DNA of 64,000 nucleotides, taken from assembly GCA_035610365.1 (NCBI GenBank), contig CM069436.1, forward strand, positions 86,677,912 through 86,741,911. The letters are read 5' to 3'. Both the position numbers and the translations under genes were made by a program. The notes beneath the pieces were generated by a model. The model was not told the DNA's origin. It worked only from the letters and a program-made list of their open reading frames with translations, and ran no database searches. This DNA comes from Aquatica leii. Taxonomy: Eukaryota > Arthropoda > Insecta > Coleoptera > Lampyridae. This document shows, one piece after another, positions 47,501 to 56,761 of this stretch (within the stretch, counting starts at the first letter, position 1; every line of letters starts with the position of its first letter).

Positions 47501-50500
47501 AAATCAGGATGAATATCATTTTTTCTGTCAGTTTCACTGGCCTTGTCTTGAAGTGATTTGAAGTCATTTCTGTAAACTTTTAGTTTTTCTTTAGTTTCTT
47601 CTAAAACTTGACTTTCCTTGCTCAAATTGTGGCGTTTTTGTAAAATAGTGGAAGCATAGTTGACGTCGTTCAATACACGGTACATAAATTCACAGAGTAA
47701 TACAAACTCAAATTTTAGCATTTTTGTTTTTATGTTTGCTTCATCACGTTCATGTTTACTAAAATCATTAAGGGTTATTTCAGACAAGACTTTAATGATG
47801 TCCCAAAAACGAAGTTGAACTGTCTGATTCAATTTTTTGAGACTGAGTTCAGCATCGTTTATCACCAAGTTTAAATTGTGACTGGCACAATGTACATACA
47901 TACCCGGCGTTTGATTTTTGTACGCCATTATACATTCCCCTCATTACCCCACACACTTTTTTAAGTCAATATTTTTATGAAGAAACAATTTAATCAGTTG
48001 ATTCACTAAATCTGTTGCACCATGCTTGATGATCAATCAGTTTGTTCCGGGCTCTGAAGATGTCTACTGTGACGTGTGACGAAAGCTTAGCTTGTGTAAA
48101 AACGACAACACGGGAATTATATAGAGTGGGAAATTGTATAATTATTTTCTAATTTATTTAAATATGTCATTTTGTGTACATTTTGTTGAGTTGATTTTAA
48201 AAAAAGAGAATAATTTTAGTGCCTTCCATGCATAATTCGTGTTCCTTGAAGTCATACGAATGTAAAGTTTTTGACTTACGTTTTATAATTTTTTTTTTTA
48301 AATTTCAAACATTTTAAAAAAATTGTTACAAACCACACGTTAATGAGAAAATATAAAATGATCAAATCAGAAGCGAATTTAAAAATCTGGTAAAGGCTTC
48401 ACCTACGCGGAAACCGTAAAAATGTACATACGTGATTTATGCAACAAAAAAGTGTCGACAAAAATTTAAAAAAACGTCTACTGAGTAGATCACAAAGATT
48501 GAGTAATTGAAAAAAAGTACGCGTGCAAAGAAGGAAAAAGTAACAAAAAAAAACGAAAAATACATGAAAATACTTCTTTTTTTTACCCTTAGTCTTGCTT
48601 CTTCTATTCTTTTAAATCTTGTTCAGCTTCTTAAGAAACACTATCTTTTGGGAGGTCGGTTTTCGTTTGTTGCCTATTTTGTCCATTGATTTTTTGTCAT
48701 TCTGTCGACATAGTATCTCCAATATCGTCGTTTCAATCTCTTATAACATTGTTTCTCATTTGGTCTTTCAAGGTCCCTTAATAGCTCTTAATACATTCAT
48801 CATTGCTTCTCTCACCATATTCTTTGCTTTTGTTGTATTCGCTCGAGTTTACATTGCATATGTGAGTACAGATCTCACATCTGTTTTATATAGGCAGACT
48901 TTGCTTTTATTCATCCATATGAAGTTCCTCAGACAACAGCTAAAGATTCTTCAGGCTTAATTAACTTGGGTTCAGACTTCCTGTTGTAAATCCTTTGAGC
49001 TTGTTATCTCAACTCCCAAGTACGTACATGGCATACACTGCATATTCAGATTGTTTACTCTTATTTGACACCTATACAGCAGTCGCTGTAGATCGTCCTC
49101 GTTGTCAGCTATCAAAATTGAGTCGTCAACATAGTATAGAATCTTTATCAAATTTTGCCCAACTTCTTTCTCAAACGTATGAAGACGGCTTCTCATGTAA
49201 CATTCAATTGATTCGCAAGTTGCTGTTGAGTTTGAGCGACATTGTTATCCAACAATGATTGCTATTCGCTGTCTTCATACTTTTTTGGTGATTTTTCACG
49301 TTACTCGTTTCTCACGTCAAAACTGCCACTTTTGAATTTTTTAAACCACTCAAAGCACTGTGATTTACCAAGAGCATGCTCATCATAAATTTCGATAAGC
49401 ATCCGATGCGATTCTGCAACAGTTTTCTTCAAATTCTAACAGAAAATCTATGCTGTCCGCAAATCTTAGTTTCCAGGTACAAAATTCGACATATTCAACG
49501 TTATTATAACCTATATTGTTCTATAAAACTTGTATTGTAGAGAATTGAAAATGTGTCAGATGTCAGAACAAGGAAATGACGTCAATGGCATGTGCTGGCA
49601 TCTACATTGACAACTATGATCATCTATTGGTAAATTTTGGTTTTATATTTACATACCTGGCTTCTATGACGTCGGCTATTTGTACTCTGTTTTTTATATT
49701 CGAAGAAATTTTCAATCATCTCTCAAAAAATAAAGATTGCATCTACTGTCGATATACTCTATCTGAAACCTTGTTGTTCTTGACTTATTTCTATTCTATT
49801 CATTATTTTCATTATAATTTTTGTCGGCAGGTTATACATGCTGTTTAGTAAAGATATCATTCTAAACTTTTTTGGGTCGTTCCTGTTTTCCTTTCTGTAG
49901 ATTAGTATTGTGATGCTGTTTTTCCAATCCGCAAGCATTTTTTGGGTTGAGATTTTTTGAAATAATAATGTGATTGCTGTTTTCAATTCAAGGCCTTCGT
50001 ACCTAAACAACTGTGACCGTTTGGCCCCTTTCTGCTGAAGCAATTTTTCCCACCAGTTTTTGCCCTCGAGTGGAAACAACTTTTTTGTTTTATTAGGTAG
50101 ACTGTTGAAAGACCACTTTCATCCATGTTGTAGATCCTGGAACCCGTAAACTGGTGTTTTTGCATCAGATTCTGAAGATTCTGAAAGTATAAGTCCACTT
50201 GTGTCTTATTAAAATCCATAACTCTTGCTACATTGGTTTTTGAAGGCGTTCGCAAAGAAAGTTTGTCTTTTCAAAAAACTATAAACCCAGTCTTTTCCGG
50301 TCATAACGTGTGCGAATGCGAACGAGTATCGTAGACTATAAAAGTCAAGCGCGCGCTTTTATTAATATTGAATTACATACTTTTATTTTATTTAAAATCT
50401 TTTTTGTAATATTTGTGGCAGGTTTTAATTAAACATAATTAGAAGGAATCATGTCAGAATCCGAATCGACAGGATCGAAAAGGAAAAACAAACGACAAGA

Positions 50501-53500
50501 AATTGCGCAAGAAGTTTTTGCAAGAAGTAAGCGAACAAAAAGAAGCCTGCGAAAGGAAGAGAGTAATAAGGAGGAGCAGGGAGTAATGGAGATGTGTAAG
50601 GAGATGGTTAGAGAAATAAAGCAAATGAGGGAAGAAAATAATAAATTATTAGTTAATCTGGAAACGATCACAGACCAGTTAAGAAAAGAAAGAAAAGAGC
50701 GAAGAGAGATATGCGATATGTAGGAGAAAAAAATAAGAGCATGGAAAAGAAAATAGAAAATTTGGAAAGAAGAGTAGAAGTAATGGAAAGCGAAAATAGA
50801 AGAAAGAACTTGGTTATAAGAGAGATGGAAGGTTAAGAGGAAAGAGAAGAATGTAAAAATCAAGTGGATAACTTGTTTAAAAATGAATTGGGAGTGGAAA
50901 AAGGTATAAAAAACGCAATTAAAATAGCGAGGGGGTTAATACTGGTAAAATTGGATTCCGTAAAAAATAATCTAGAAATATTAAAGAAAAAAAGAAGGTT
51001 AAAAAAAACAAGGATATTTATAGATGAAGATATGACCCCAGTGGAAAGAGAGGTACAAAAAATATAAGGATGGAAGAAAGAAGACTAAAGAAGAAGGAAA
51101 AAGAACAAAAATAAGGTTTATGAAACTATGGTTTAAAGGAGAGAAAATAAACTAGAACGTAAAAAAATTAAATTCGAGAAAAGAGGGCCAAAAAACTAGA
51201 AAAAGGGTGTAGAAGATAAAAAAATGGGGACTACCAGGCAAAGATCAAGGAATACGATAAGAAAAAAACGAAAGAAATAGGTTTAGTTTTTTAAAACGTT
51301 GCAGGGGTTAAAAATAAAGGAGCTGAATTTTGGAAGTGTATAGAAGGGTTTGACATTGTGGGTTTAGTAGAAACGTGGCTGGAGGAGAAAGATTGGGAAA
51401 GATTGAAAGTAAAATTATCAGAGGGATATAGATGAAATGTAGAGTTCGCGACAAAAAAGAAAAAAAGAAAAAGCGCAAGGAAGTATAATATCGGGAGTAA
51501 GAGAAGAATGGGTTGTAGAAGAAGAGGAGAATAAAAAGCAAGAGTAAGGAATAGTACTAAATCAAATACTGAGGAAAAATGAGGGTAAATATACCGTGAT
51601 AACAGTGTACGGTCAAGAAATGAAATAAACAACAAAGAACTTGAAACAGCTATTGATTGAAGAGGAGATAAGAAAAATAGGTCGAGATTTTAACGCGAGA
51701 ATTGGAGAAAGTGGGAGTATGAGACTGAATGAAGTAGAAATTAAAAAAAATAACGATGGATAAGGAATTAAACAAAGAAGGTAGAGAGCTATTAGAGTTA
51801 TGTGAGGAGAAGGGGTGGACTATACTTAACGAAAATATGGAGGTAAGAGATAGAGGAAAATGTACATATATAAGTGGGAGGGAGAATCTATAATAGATTA
51901 TGTAATAGTTAGTGGGAAGGTATTGGATGAAATAGAAATTTTCATAATAGAGGAAGCAGTTGATTCAGATCATCAGCCATTAGAAGTAAGGCTAAAAGCT
52001 TGGAAGAGAAAAAGCAAAAATTTAGACACCGTTTGGGGGGAGAAAAAGGTATGGATAGATGAAAATATTAAAGTTTATAAGAACAAATTAGACGAGGAAC
52101 AATGGATGGAAGAAGGAGTAGAGGAAGGACTGAAAAAACTGATCAATAAAATGGATAAAGCAGTAGAAAGGAAAAGATGCAAGAAAAAAACATAACGAAG
52201 TATAGAGAAAAGAGGTGGTGATATAAAGAATGCAAGGAAGCCAGGAAGAAAGTAAGAAGAGGTAAAAGAAAGTGGACAAAAGAAAAACTTGGTATTCAGA
52301 AATATAAAAGATTAAGATCACAATATAGAAAAGAGTGCGGTAAAAGAAAAGTGGTATATAGAAAGAAGTTGGAGGAACAAATAAAAATTCTAGAATATGA
52401 AAGAGACATATGGAGTTTTTTGAATAAAGAAAAAGAATTGGTAAAAAAAGGGGGATACAAATTAATACGAAAAAATGGAGAGAACATTGCGTAAAGGTCT
52501 TAGAGCGGGAAGAAGAGAGAAAGGGTGAATTCAAAATAGAAAGGATAACAACAGGAGCAAGCAGTACGGCTATACAGAAACAAGAAATATAAGAAACATT
52601 AAGAAAAATAAAAAACGGAAAAGCAGAAGGGACGGATGGAACCCAAGGAAAACAATGGAAATATACAGGAGAGAGAACGAAAGAAAGAATAAGAACAATT
52701 TTAATAAGATATAGTCTGGTGAAGGGTTTCTGGATGATTGGAAAGAAGCAATAATATTTCCAGTTTATAAAAAAAGAGACAGAAGAGAAAGGCAAAAAAT
52801 TATAGAGGTATAAGTGTAGCAAATGTGGAATATAAGATTTATATGACAATTTTGCAAAAGGACAGACAGAGAGGATTTAGAAAAGGGAAAAGAGCATTAG
52901 ATAATGTATACATATTAAAACAGATAGTAAAGAAAGAATTAGAAGTGAAGAAAAGGAACATTTTTACGTTATTTCTGAATATAAAAGCATCGTTTGATAA
53001 TGTAAATATGGACAAAGAAGAAAGAAAAAGAAATATGTCTTCGTACTTTCCTTCTTTGTCCATGGTTTTAATTTTATGTATATTTGGCAGAAATTAAACA
53101 TTCTACTGTGATGATTGGCCTGATGAAGTTGGCACAATAGCCAACAAAACGTAGCCACAATTACGACAGAGTTTTATTTCTGAGTGGTGCTTATCCTCCA
53201 CATCGAAAGATCTATCGTTGTATAGAAACACACCAAACTATAAAGATAGTAGTGTTTTAAAAAGAGAGGTAGGTAAGAAAAATGGAGTGGAAGTGGGGTA
53301 ATGAGGTAATAGAAAGTGTAAATAAAGTGACTTATTTGGGTTATCGAATCAGATACGACAATAAAAATGATGCACATATAAAGTGGTTGGCACAGAAATG
53401 TAATAAAATAGTAAGTTCGGTGTGGGGTATAGAAGAGAGATGGTTGTTTAACAAATTAATAAAGAGTGTGATGATGTACGGAGCCGAAATATGGGAGTGG

Positions 53501-55740
53501 AAGAAAGGGGAGGAATGAGAGAAAGTACAAGGAAAATACTGGAAATGGACGTTAAGATTAGAAAGGCAGACGCCAGGATACATAGTACAGGAGGAAATGA
53601 ACTTAGAAAGAGTACAGGCGGGAAAGAGAGCAATGTGTTACGAAGAACAAATGAAAGAAAGAGAAGAATGTAAATTGCTTCAGATGTGCTGGAGAGAGAA
53701 TGAAAAAAGTAAATATGGACGAGAAGAAAGAAAAAGGTATTATGAAAGAGTTGGTTGTGCGAGAGAAGAAGTAGAAAAAATATGGGAGACAGAAAAAGAA
53801 ATAAAAGATTATAATAAGAAGAGATAAGGTTATACAGAGACAAAAAACTAGAGCAAAAATAAGAGAGGGGAAATACATTGAGAGATATTGAAATATGGTA
53901 ATAGATAATATTCCAAGGAACATAAAGGGCGGAAAAAGCTTGAAATTAAAAGAATGGTAGCAAGGTTTAGATGCGGGAATGAAGAGCAAGAAAGGGAAGA
54001 TTAAAATCAGAGATGCAGACTATGTGGGGAGGGGTGTAATAATATAGAGCACATATTAAAGGAATGCATAGAACTAAGAGAAGAGGAGAGAGAAAAATTG
54101 GAGATTTTGGGAGAAGGAGGAGAAGGAGTGGGATGGATGAAAGTATTAAAAAAGAGAAGATTACATGTTGTGTAGTAGATATATTTGTATATAGAGAATT
54201 GATTAGCGGTGAAGAGTTTAGAATTTTTCTTTTGTTTTATGTAGTAAAATAATATTGTGTTCAGTTTAAAATACGATTTTTTTGTTAAAATTTTTTTTAT
54301 ATTAAATAAAGGTTATTTTTATTATTAAAAAAGAGAGAAAGATGAGTATTTTCCTGTTGGTAATAATATAGTCGATCATTGAATTTTGGTGTCTTGTGTT
54401 ACCAAAGTTATATATTTTTTGGTACTTTTATTTAGGTAAAAAATTTTCTATCGTGCAAAAAATAGCATAAACATCACGAACATTAAGGATTCTACTTGTC
54501 TCACATATTCTTTGACCGATAAAAAGCTCTTAGCGTTCTTAATAATTAATACTATTAGGTTAGGATTAGGTAAATCCATTGGTAAACCAGAAAGAAAATG
54601 TGATGGCAGCGCCATCTTGTACTCTATAAAGTTTCTACGAACTACAGTAAACCAGAAACTAATAGCATTTCAATTTTTATTTTGATTTGCTAGTTTTCGA
54701 CACTTTGACATTACAGCTTCACATTAGAGCGCACCTCATTTGTGAAAATTAATTCAACAAAAGTGGCAACCATAATCAATTTAGTAATTTTTTGAGTTTG
54801 CAAAGCTTACACTTACGGAATTTATAATTTTTTGTTTAATTTCAAAATAGTAATAATCAAAGGTACAACGTTATAAATACAAACACAAAAAAAATTCAAA
54901 AATGCATATATTTAATTATTTTACAAATTCTTGAAGCAGGTTATTTATTTTTTCCTGTTAGTAGAAAACAAGAAAGAAATATAACAGTGTCTAATAATAT
55001 TGCAACCAGAAACTTATTAATAAATACAAAACGAATTTTTTTATTGTTAAATTTCGTGCAGTTTTAACTAAAGACTTAATTTGTTTATCAGAATAAGAAC
55101 GATGAAAATTTGTCACAATCGCATAAAGACGTACAAAGAGTTCAGAAACGACTTCTTGACCTTGAAAAAAGTTTGGATAAACTTAAATATACAAGTTGGA
55201 GTAAACACAATCCAAAGCAAACAATAAGCGATTTGCACACGGTAACAATTAACATGTTCTGATTATATTTACTAACTGATAATTGTATTGCAGGAGCATG
55301 TAATTCAAATGCCGGAAAACGATCTTACAATTACAACAGTTCCAGAAAGTCCCTTAGAAATGTCACATAAGACGCGCAAAGTATTCACCGATAATCTAAC
55401 AGACGAACAGCGTGAAAATATTCAAGTGCCCAGCGAGCCTCCCTGCCACGATTTTTTACCCAAATTTAAAAAACACGAAAATTTAATTGAAGATTATCAA
55501 AGTAGGAGAACGTACGAAAATCCTAATTTATCCATGAACGGATTCGATACAGAAAATAAGGGTGACTTCATTTTTATGCAAGAGGTAGACGACTTAACTA
55601 CTGACAATGACGATTCTGAGGAATACGATAGTCAAAATAGAATTATCAGTAATTCACCAGCCTTCCAACAGTTCTTACACAAAATGGATAAAGTAGATAA
55701 ACTACAAGCAAAATTTGCCATTCCCACAAACATGTTCTAA
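41431..55740 (+). CDS. Host gene: membrane and coiled-coil protein, six exons
   Basis: Exons 41,431-41,560, 41,608-41,815, 41,869-42,025, 42,072-42,590, 55,092-55,241 and 55,294-55,740 join in phase through GT-AG introns into about 536 residues. Residues about 11-32 (LLLSFGTIFWILLCVYDMYF) and about 82-101 (CLLFWNIVIFLSTITFCIGS) look like membrane segments. Residues about 172-320 are a long charged coiled coil, and the C-terminal 148 residues are acidic and probably disordered. I do not recognise the family. Introns 1-3 and 5 are about 45-55 bp. Intron 4 is about 12.5 kb and full of transposons. The start at 41,431 is the first ATG; a CAG acceptor just before it (41,416-41,418) leaves room for an upstream exon in the same frame. 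The membrane exons and the coiled-coil exons could be two genes, but the exact phase match at every junction argues for one. Confidence 0.8.
41608..41815 (+). CDS. Host gene exon 2 (second membrane segment)
   Basis: 208 bp in the frame DEYGWLATVSEDEINSEP...FWNIVIFLSTITFC...NHLWPNNK. If left unspliced it would stop at a TAA (41,817-41,819). That TAA sits inside a GTAAAT donor at 41,816, and the exon's last two bases plus A of exon 3 make lysine. Confidence 0.7.
41869..42025 (+). CDS. Host gene exon 3
   Basis: 157 bp reading TKEIFPTEINKKKSRSKIPV and GSKSITNMFGYNDC, basic and then serine-rich. The acceptor is TGTTTTAG and the donor GTAAGT at 42,026. Confidence 0.8.
42072..42590 (+). CDS. Host gene exon 4 (coiled coil)
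   Basis: 173 codons, GNPVSKHMEKQCAKLRDEMI to NTFQEAMR. The exon is rich in K, E, L and A with heptad-like spacing (for example LEIALREKRELCKRLNAINR and LEDKLKKLNMENQHLKD), so a long coiled coil is predicted. The acceptor is TTCGTCAG and the donor GTATGT at 42,591. This is the best-supported exon and shows no disruption. Confidence 0.88.
43534..44629 (-). pseudogene. Mariner-like DDE transposase of the long-TIR element
   Basis: A transposase of the large insect family that has an N-terminal helix-turn-helix with a TDMHYIYGL start. Seen are EARRLYTERFSDRIAPDRKT, GTSTRKIADALYVSNGTIWH (second helix-turn-helix), ILFTDEANFSRNAIRN (first D), and, after one frame shift near 43,868, MHDDAPAHFSQVTRDC (second D). 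The last block is SPDLNPLNFFLWGHLKSLVY, where the expected catalytic D of PLDFFLW is N. The protein ends GGGHFEQFL with a stop at 43,534-43,536. A stop also follows TRDC. The ATG at 44,629 opens the frame; the family-like start is nearer 44,570. About 350 codons, normal for the family. Confidence 0.85.
44930..46822 (-). mobile_element. ZBED5-type hAT nested in the mariner-like element
   Basis: The left end is CAGCGTTTCTGAACCTCCCC with GGGGCGCGAG nearby, the usual family end. The right side has GGAGAGGAGGGGGGCGCGAC (about 46,795-46,815), clearly the matching subterminal region. The exact right end and part of the mariner arm seem deleted, so no 8-bp duplication is seen. It is the youngest layer of this three-element nest. 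Confidence 0.8.
45113..46497 (-). pseudogene. ZBED5-like hAT transposase with large internal deletion
   Basis: This starts MDKFLTGRKRTLDDSEASTS at 46,497. A BED zinc finger follows (LCVICSKILAADSMKPNKLK, then RHLETLH). The catalytic blocks are SIQLEEATDSNKNAHL (E where D is usual, LDEST in relatives) and CVGICTDGARTMSGR. The frame stops near QKSPQCI (about 45,625). It resumes as YCEARWLSRGKFLQRVYE and KLSYMVDIFEKLNISNLQL (45,267-45,491), then ends TKYRSQLNIERELKVSISNI and FEKLCFARQAKGSH at about 45,113. About 200 residues between NLQL and the TKYRSQL block are absent, compared with the copy at 6,528-7,355. Confidence 0.85.
46957..48030 (-). pseudogene. ZMYM1-like hAT transposase, C-terminal two-thirds
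   Basis: The frame 47,302-47,928 reads PGMYVHCASHNLNLVINDAE, RFWDIIKVLSEITLNDFSKH and TVCKTFDFLNPKY. Upstream pieces (QLIKLFLHKNIDLKK and a degraded RGMYNGVQ, about 47,930-48,000) belong to the same protein. Downstream, through frame changes, come VTSAEAERSFSKLKIIKNYL and RLRNLSLI (about 47,090-46,980), the dimerisation block. The N-terminal zinc finger is missing. A TRW-type block and part of the centre also look deleted, because RFWDIIKV follows NQTVQL directly. Confidence 0.78.
48055..48615. other. Non-coding intron sequence
   Basis: AT-rich, no gene. CTGAAGATGTCTACTGTGAC and GACGAAAGC at 48,055-48,090 resemble the hairpin at the 3' ends of some retroelements, without coding support. Confidence 0.4.
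48620..49147 (-). pseudogene. LINE reverse-transcriptase C-terminal part (RTE-like)
   Basis: On the minus strand, KILYYVDDSILIADNEDDLQ and RLLYRCQIRVNNLNMQ (about 49,150-49,030) and CTYLGVEITSSKDLQQEV (about 48,975) are the end of an RT domain, with YVDD as the active site. The C-terminal block RSVLTYAM-stop-TRANTTKAKNM (about 48,890-48,800) matches the ETRADTAKT region of a common insect LINE, which I assign only tentatively to an RTE-like group. The other part of the same LINE lies at 49,690-49,999, with a mariner piece between. Confidence 0.65.
49148..49492 (-). pseudogene. mariner transposase N-terminal fragment
   Basis: From an ATG at 49,490-49,492 (MSNFVPGN), through stops and frame changes, NLKKTVAESHRMLIEIYDEH, SQCFEWFKKFKSGSFDVRNE, LLDNNVAQTQQQLANQLNVT and FIRLRKKLGKI follow. 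This is the two-helix-turn-helix DNA-binding part of a classical mariner transposase, about 115 residues. The DDD catalytic half is missing. Confidence 0.8.
49690..49999 (-). pseudogene. LINE reverse-transcriptase N-terminal part
   Basis: The minus-strand pieces read LELKTAITLLFQKISTQKML, ADWKNSITILIYRKENRNDP, FRMISLLNSMYNLPTKIIMK and ISQEQQGFR, followed in another frame by STVDAIFIFREMIENFFEYK. These are the first RT motifs (TLLF...W..S..I.IYKK and QQGFR) of the LINE whose end is at 48,620-49,147. Confidence 0.7.
50000..50310 (-). pseudogene. pogo/Tigger transposase fragment
   Basis: A minus-strand LSLRTPSKTNVARVMDFNKT, FQNLQNLMQKHQFTGSRIYN and NMDESGLSTVY (first catalytic D) are typical of pogo/Tigger transposases. 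It continues, frame-shifted, with PNKTKKLFPLEGKNWWEKLL. It is truncated on both sides and joined directly to the LINE fragment at about 50,000. It is a different copy from the one at 13,960-15,620 and keeps the part missing there. Confidence 0.7.
50451..51260 (+). pseudogene. LINE ORF1 (coiled-coil type)
   Basis: This starts MSESESTGSKRKNKRQEIAQ and is rich in K and E with a coiled-coil-like stretch (MVREIKQMREENNKLLVNLE, 50,605-50,690). A stop at 50,721 is followed, in another frame, by LFKNELGVEKGIKNAIKIAR and RIFIDEDMTPVEREVQK (50,864-51,067), which look like the RNA-binding end of ORF1 in this group. No zinc knuckle is seen. Confidence 0.65.
51270..54250 (+). pseudogene. LINE ORF2 (endonuclease, partial RT, C-terminal tail)
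   Basis: Endonuclease pieces: WEGESIIDYVIVSGKVLDEI and EAVDSDHQPLEVRL (51,873-51,995; the SDH motif). RT pieces: NGKAEGTDGTQGKQWKY (about 52,615), KNYRGISVANVEYKIYM (about 52,800), and RGFRKGKRALDNVYILKQIV with FLNIKASFDNVN (52,873-53,010). The YADD core is missing. After the foreign segment, VTYLGYRIRYDNKNDAHIKW, SVMMYGAEIWEWKKGEE and a cysteine-containing tail (EECKLLQMCWRENEKSKY, about 53,690) follow, with a CRLCG-type end near 54,010. There are many stops and frame changes. Confidence 0.75.
54340..55090. other. End of host intron 4, non-coding
   Basis: AT-rich intron sequence between the LINE and exon 5. No gene seen. Confidence 0.5.
55092..55241 (+). CDS. Host gene exon 5
   Basis: 50 codons, NKNDENLSQSHKDVQRVQKR to ISDLHT, continuing the coiled coil in phase 0 from exon 4 across the 12.5-kb intron. 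The acceptor is TTTATCAG and the donor GTAACA. Confidence 0.8.
55294..55740 (+). CDS. Host gene exon 6 (C-terminal tail and stop)
   Basis: 148 codons plus TAA, EHVIQMPENDLTITTVPESP to KFAIPTNMF. The exon is acidic, with a DDLTTDNDDSEEYDS cluster. The acceptor is TATTGCAG. An AATAAA lies 37 bases after the stop (55,777-55,782), a likely poly(A) signal. Confidence 0.85.
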   Translation, partial: EHVIQMPENDLTITTVPESPLEMSHKTRKVFTDNLTDEQRENIQVPSEPPCHDFLPKFKKHENLIEDYQSRRTYENPNLSMNGFDTENKGDFIFMQEVDDLTTDNDDSEEYDSQNRIISNSPAFQQFLHKMDKVDKLQAKFAIPTNMF

Positions 55741-55744
55741 TTTT

Positions 55745-56760
55745 TTTCGTTCAGATTACAACTCTTTTCAGCGGAAAATAAATTAAAAAAGTATACATTT
55801 TAAAAATATCTTGTTGCATTGTACTGTTTGTTCTTTTGTATAGTAAGTCATTGTAACGTAGTAATTTAAAAGAGAAAAAGCGTAGTAAATTGCGAGTTCA
55901 TTTAAGTTGCATTCTTTAAGTTACAAGTGCAGAGGGTGGGCCAAAGCTCTCGATTTATGAATGGATCTTCAGGCAAAAATACGGCTTATTGTTGAACGTG
56001 CTTTGAAATAGTTCGAGTTCAGGCAGGAAGTGGCCTATTATTAAGTATATTTAAACTACTTTAAGTTAAGTTTGTCAATAGCGAGTAAACGTTAGCTTCG
56101 TTTATTTCAACATATTTTTTCTATACAATAAGTTATTCAGATTGCTCGCATAAAAAGCTCCTTTTTTCCAATTTTTTCATACATGTTGCCGGCACCCGAA
56201 TTCGTTTTAATCTATTATTAAATGATGCGTATTGTTTGTTTGCCCTCTAAGACATTTCGCAGTTTACTCAATGATATTACGCATCCAATTACTAGATGAA
56301 GAACTATGAATAAAATGAAGCAAACACTTGGATAACATCGTTCGAAATGATTTACTTTTGTTTATGTCTCTAGAGGACACGTAATTATTATGTTTTATAA
56401 TTTATCATCAAAATCTTCAAAAGACAGATATTTTTGTTTAACACTCATTTTGAATTACCATTTAACAACGTTATATCTAACGACTAATTCACGCAAAAAC
56501 GGAGCGTTTTTGTACCAAACTACACATTGTTAGATATGCGGACATACAAATTCGTTATTATTACCAATATACAGATAAGGAAACTAATTACGTCTTTAAT
56601 TCGCTGTTCTAAGAACTGCACATTTCTTCTTCGTACTGACACTAAAAATAAATACAAAAACAACGTATCAAGTTGTTATTCTAAGAACCCACATGCTTTC
56701 TAAGTTAATTTTCAAAGATAACGTATTGAAACGTTTTCAAGTTCGAGAGCCTTCACGCAG
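55745..56760. other. Intergenic stretch after the host gene
   Basis: About 1 kb without a recognisable gene or repeat up to the Gypsy LTR. Confidence 0.5.
55777..55782 (+). terminator. Likely poly(A) signal of the host gene
   Basis: AATAAA 37 bases downstream of the TAA at 55,738-55,740. Confidence 0.65.
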
Positions 56761-56761
56761 T

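Larger units (their letters stand above)
42783..48050 (-). mobile_element. ZMYM1-like hAT in the host intron, split by a mariner-like element
   Basis: The left end, CAGTAGCGTAGCTTCATCAG (42,783), has the hAT TIR form. The transposase runs on the minus strand from about 48,050 to 46,957 and is cut by the mariner-like element at 43,016-46,956, inserted at a TA just after the C-terminal SRQDRLRNLSLI-type block. 42,783-43,013 is the remaining 3' end. The right-hand end of this hAT was not found, so 48,050 is approximate and no target duplication can be given. Confidence 0.75.
50400..54335 (+). mobile_element. LINE copy 2, near full length, in the host intron
   Basis: The same purine-rich LINE family as 18,400-20,700, in the same direction as the host gene. 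It has an ORF1 (50,451-51,260) and a broken ORF2 (about 51,270-54,250), and ends near AAATAAAGGTTATTTTTATT (about 54,310). About 260 bp near 53,015-53,275 are foreign sequence replacing the middle of the RT domain. Confidence 0.8.

Noticed and set aside
48507-48960. Plus-strand frames resembling membrane proteins
   Set aside because: The minus strand holds a LINE RT C terminus. The plus-strand hydrophobicity follows from AT-rich antisense sequence.
50429-53989. Minus-strand open frames in the second LINE (50,429-50,863, 52,088-52,849, 53,448-53,989)
   Set aside because: Same reason: shadows of a purine-rich plus-strand LINE, with no domain of their own.
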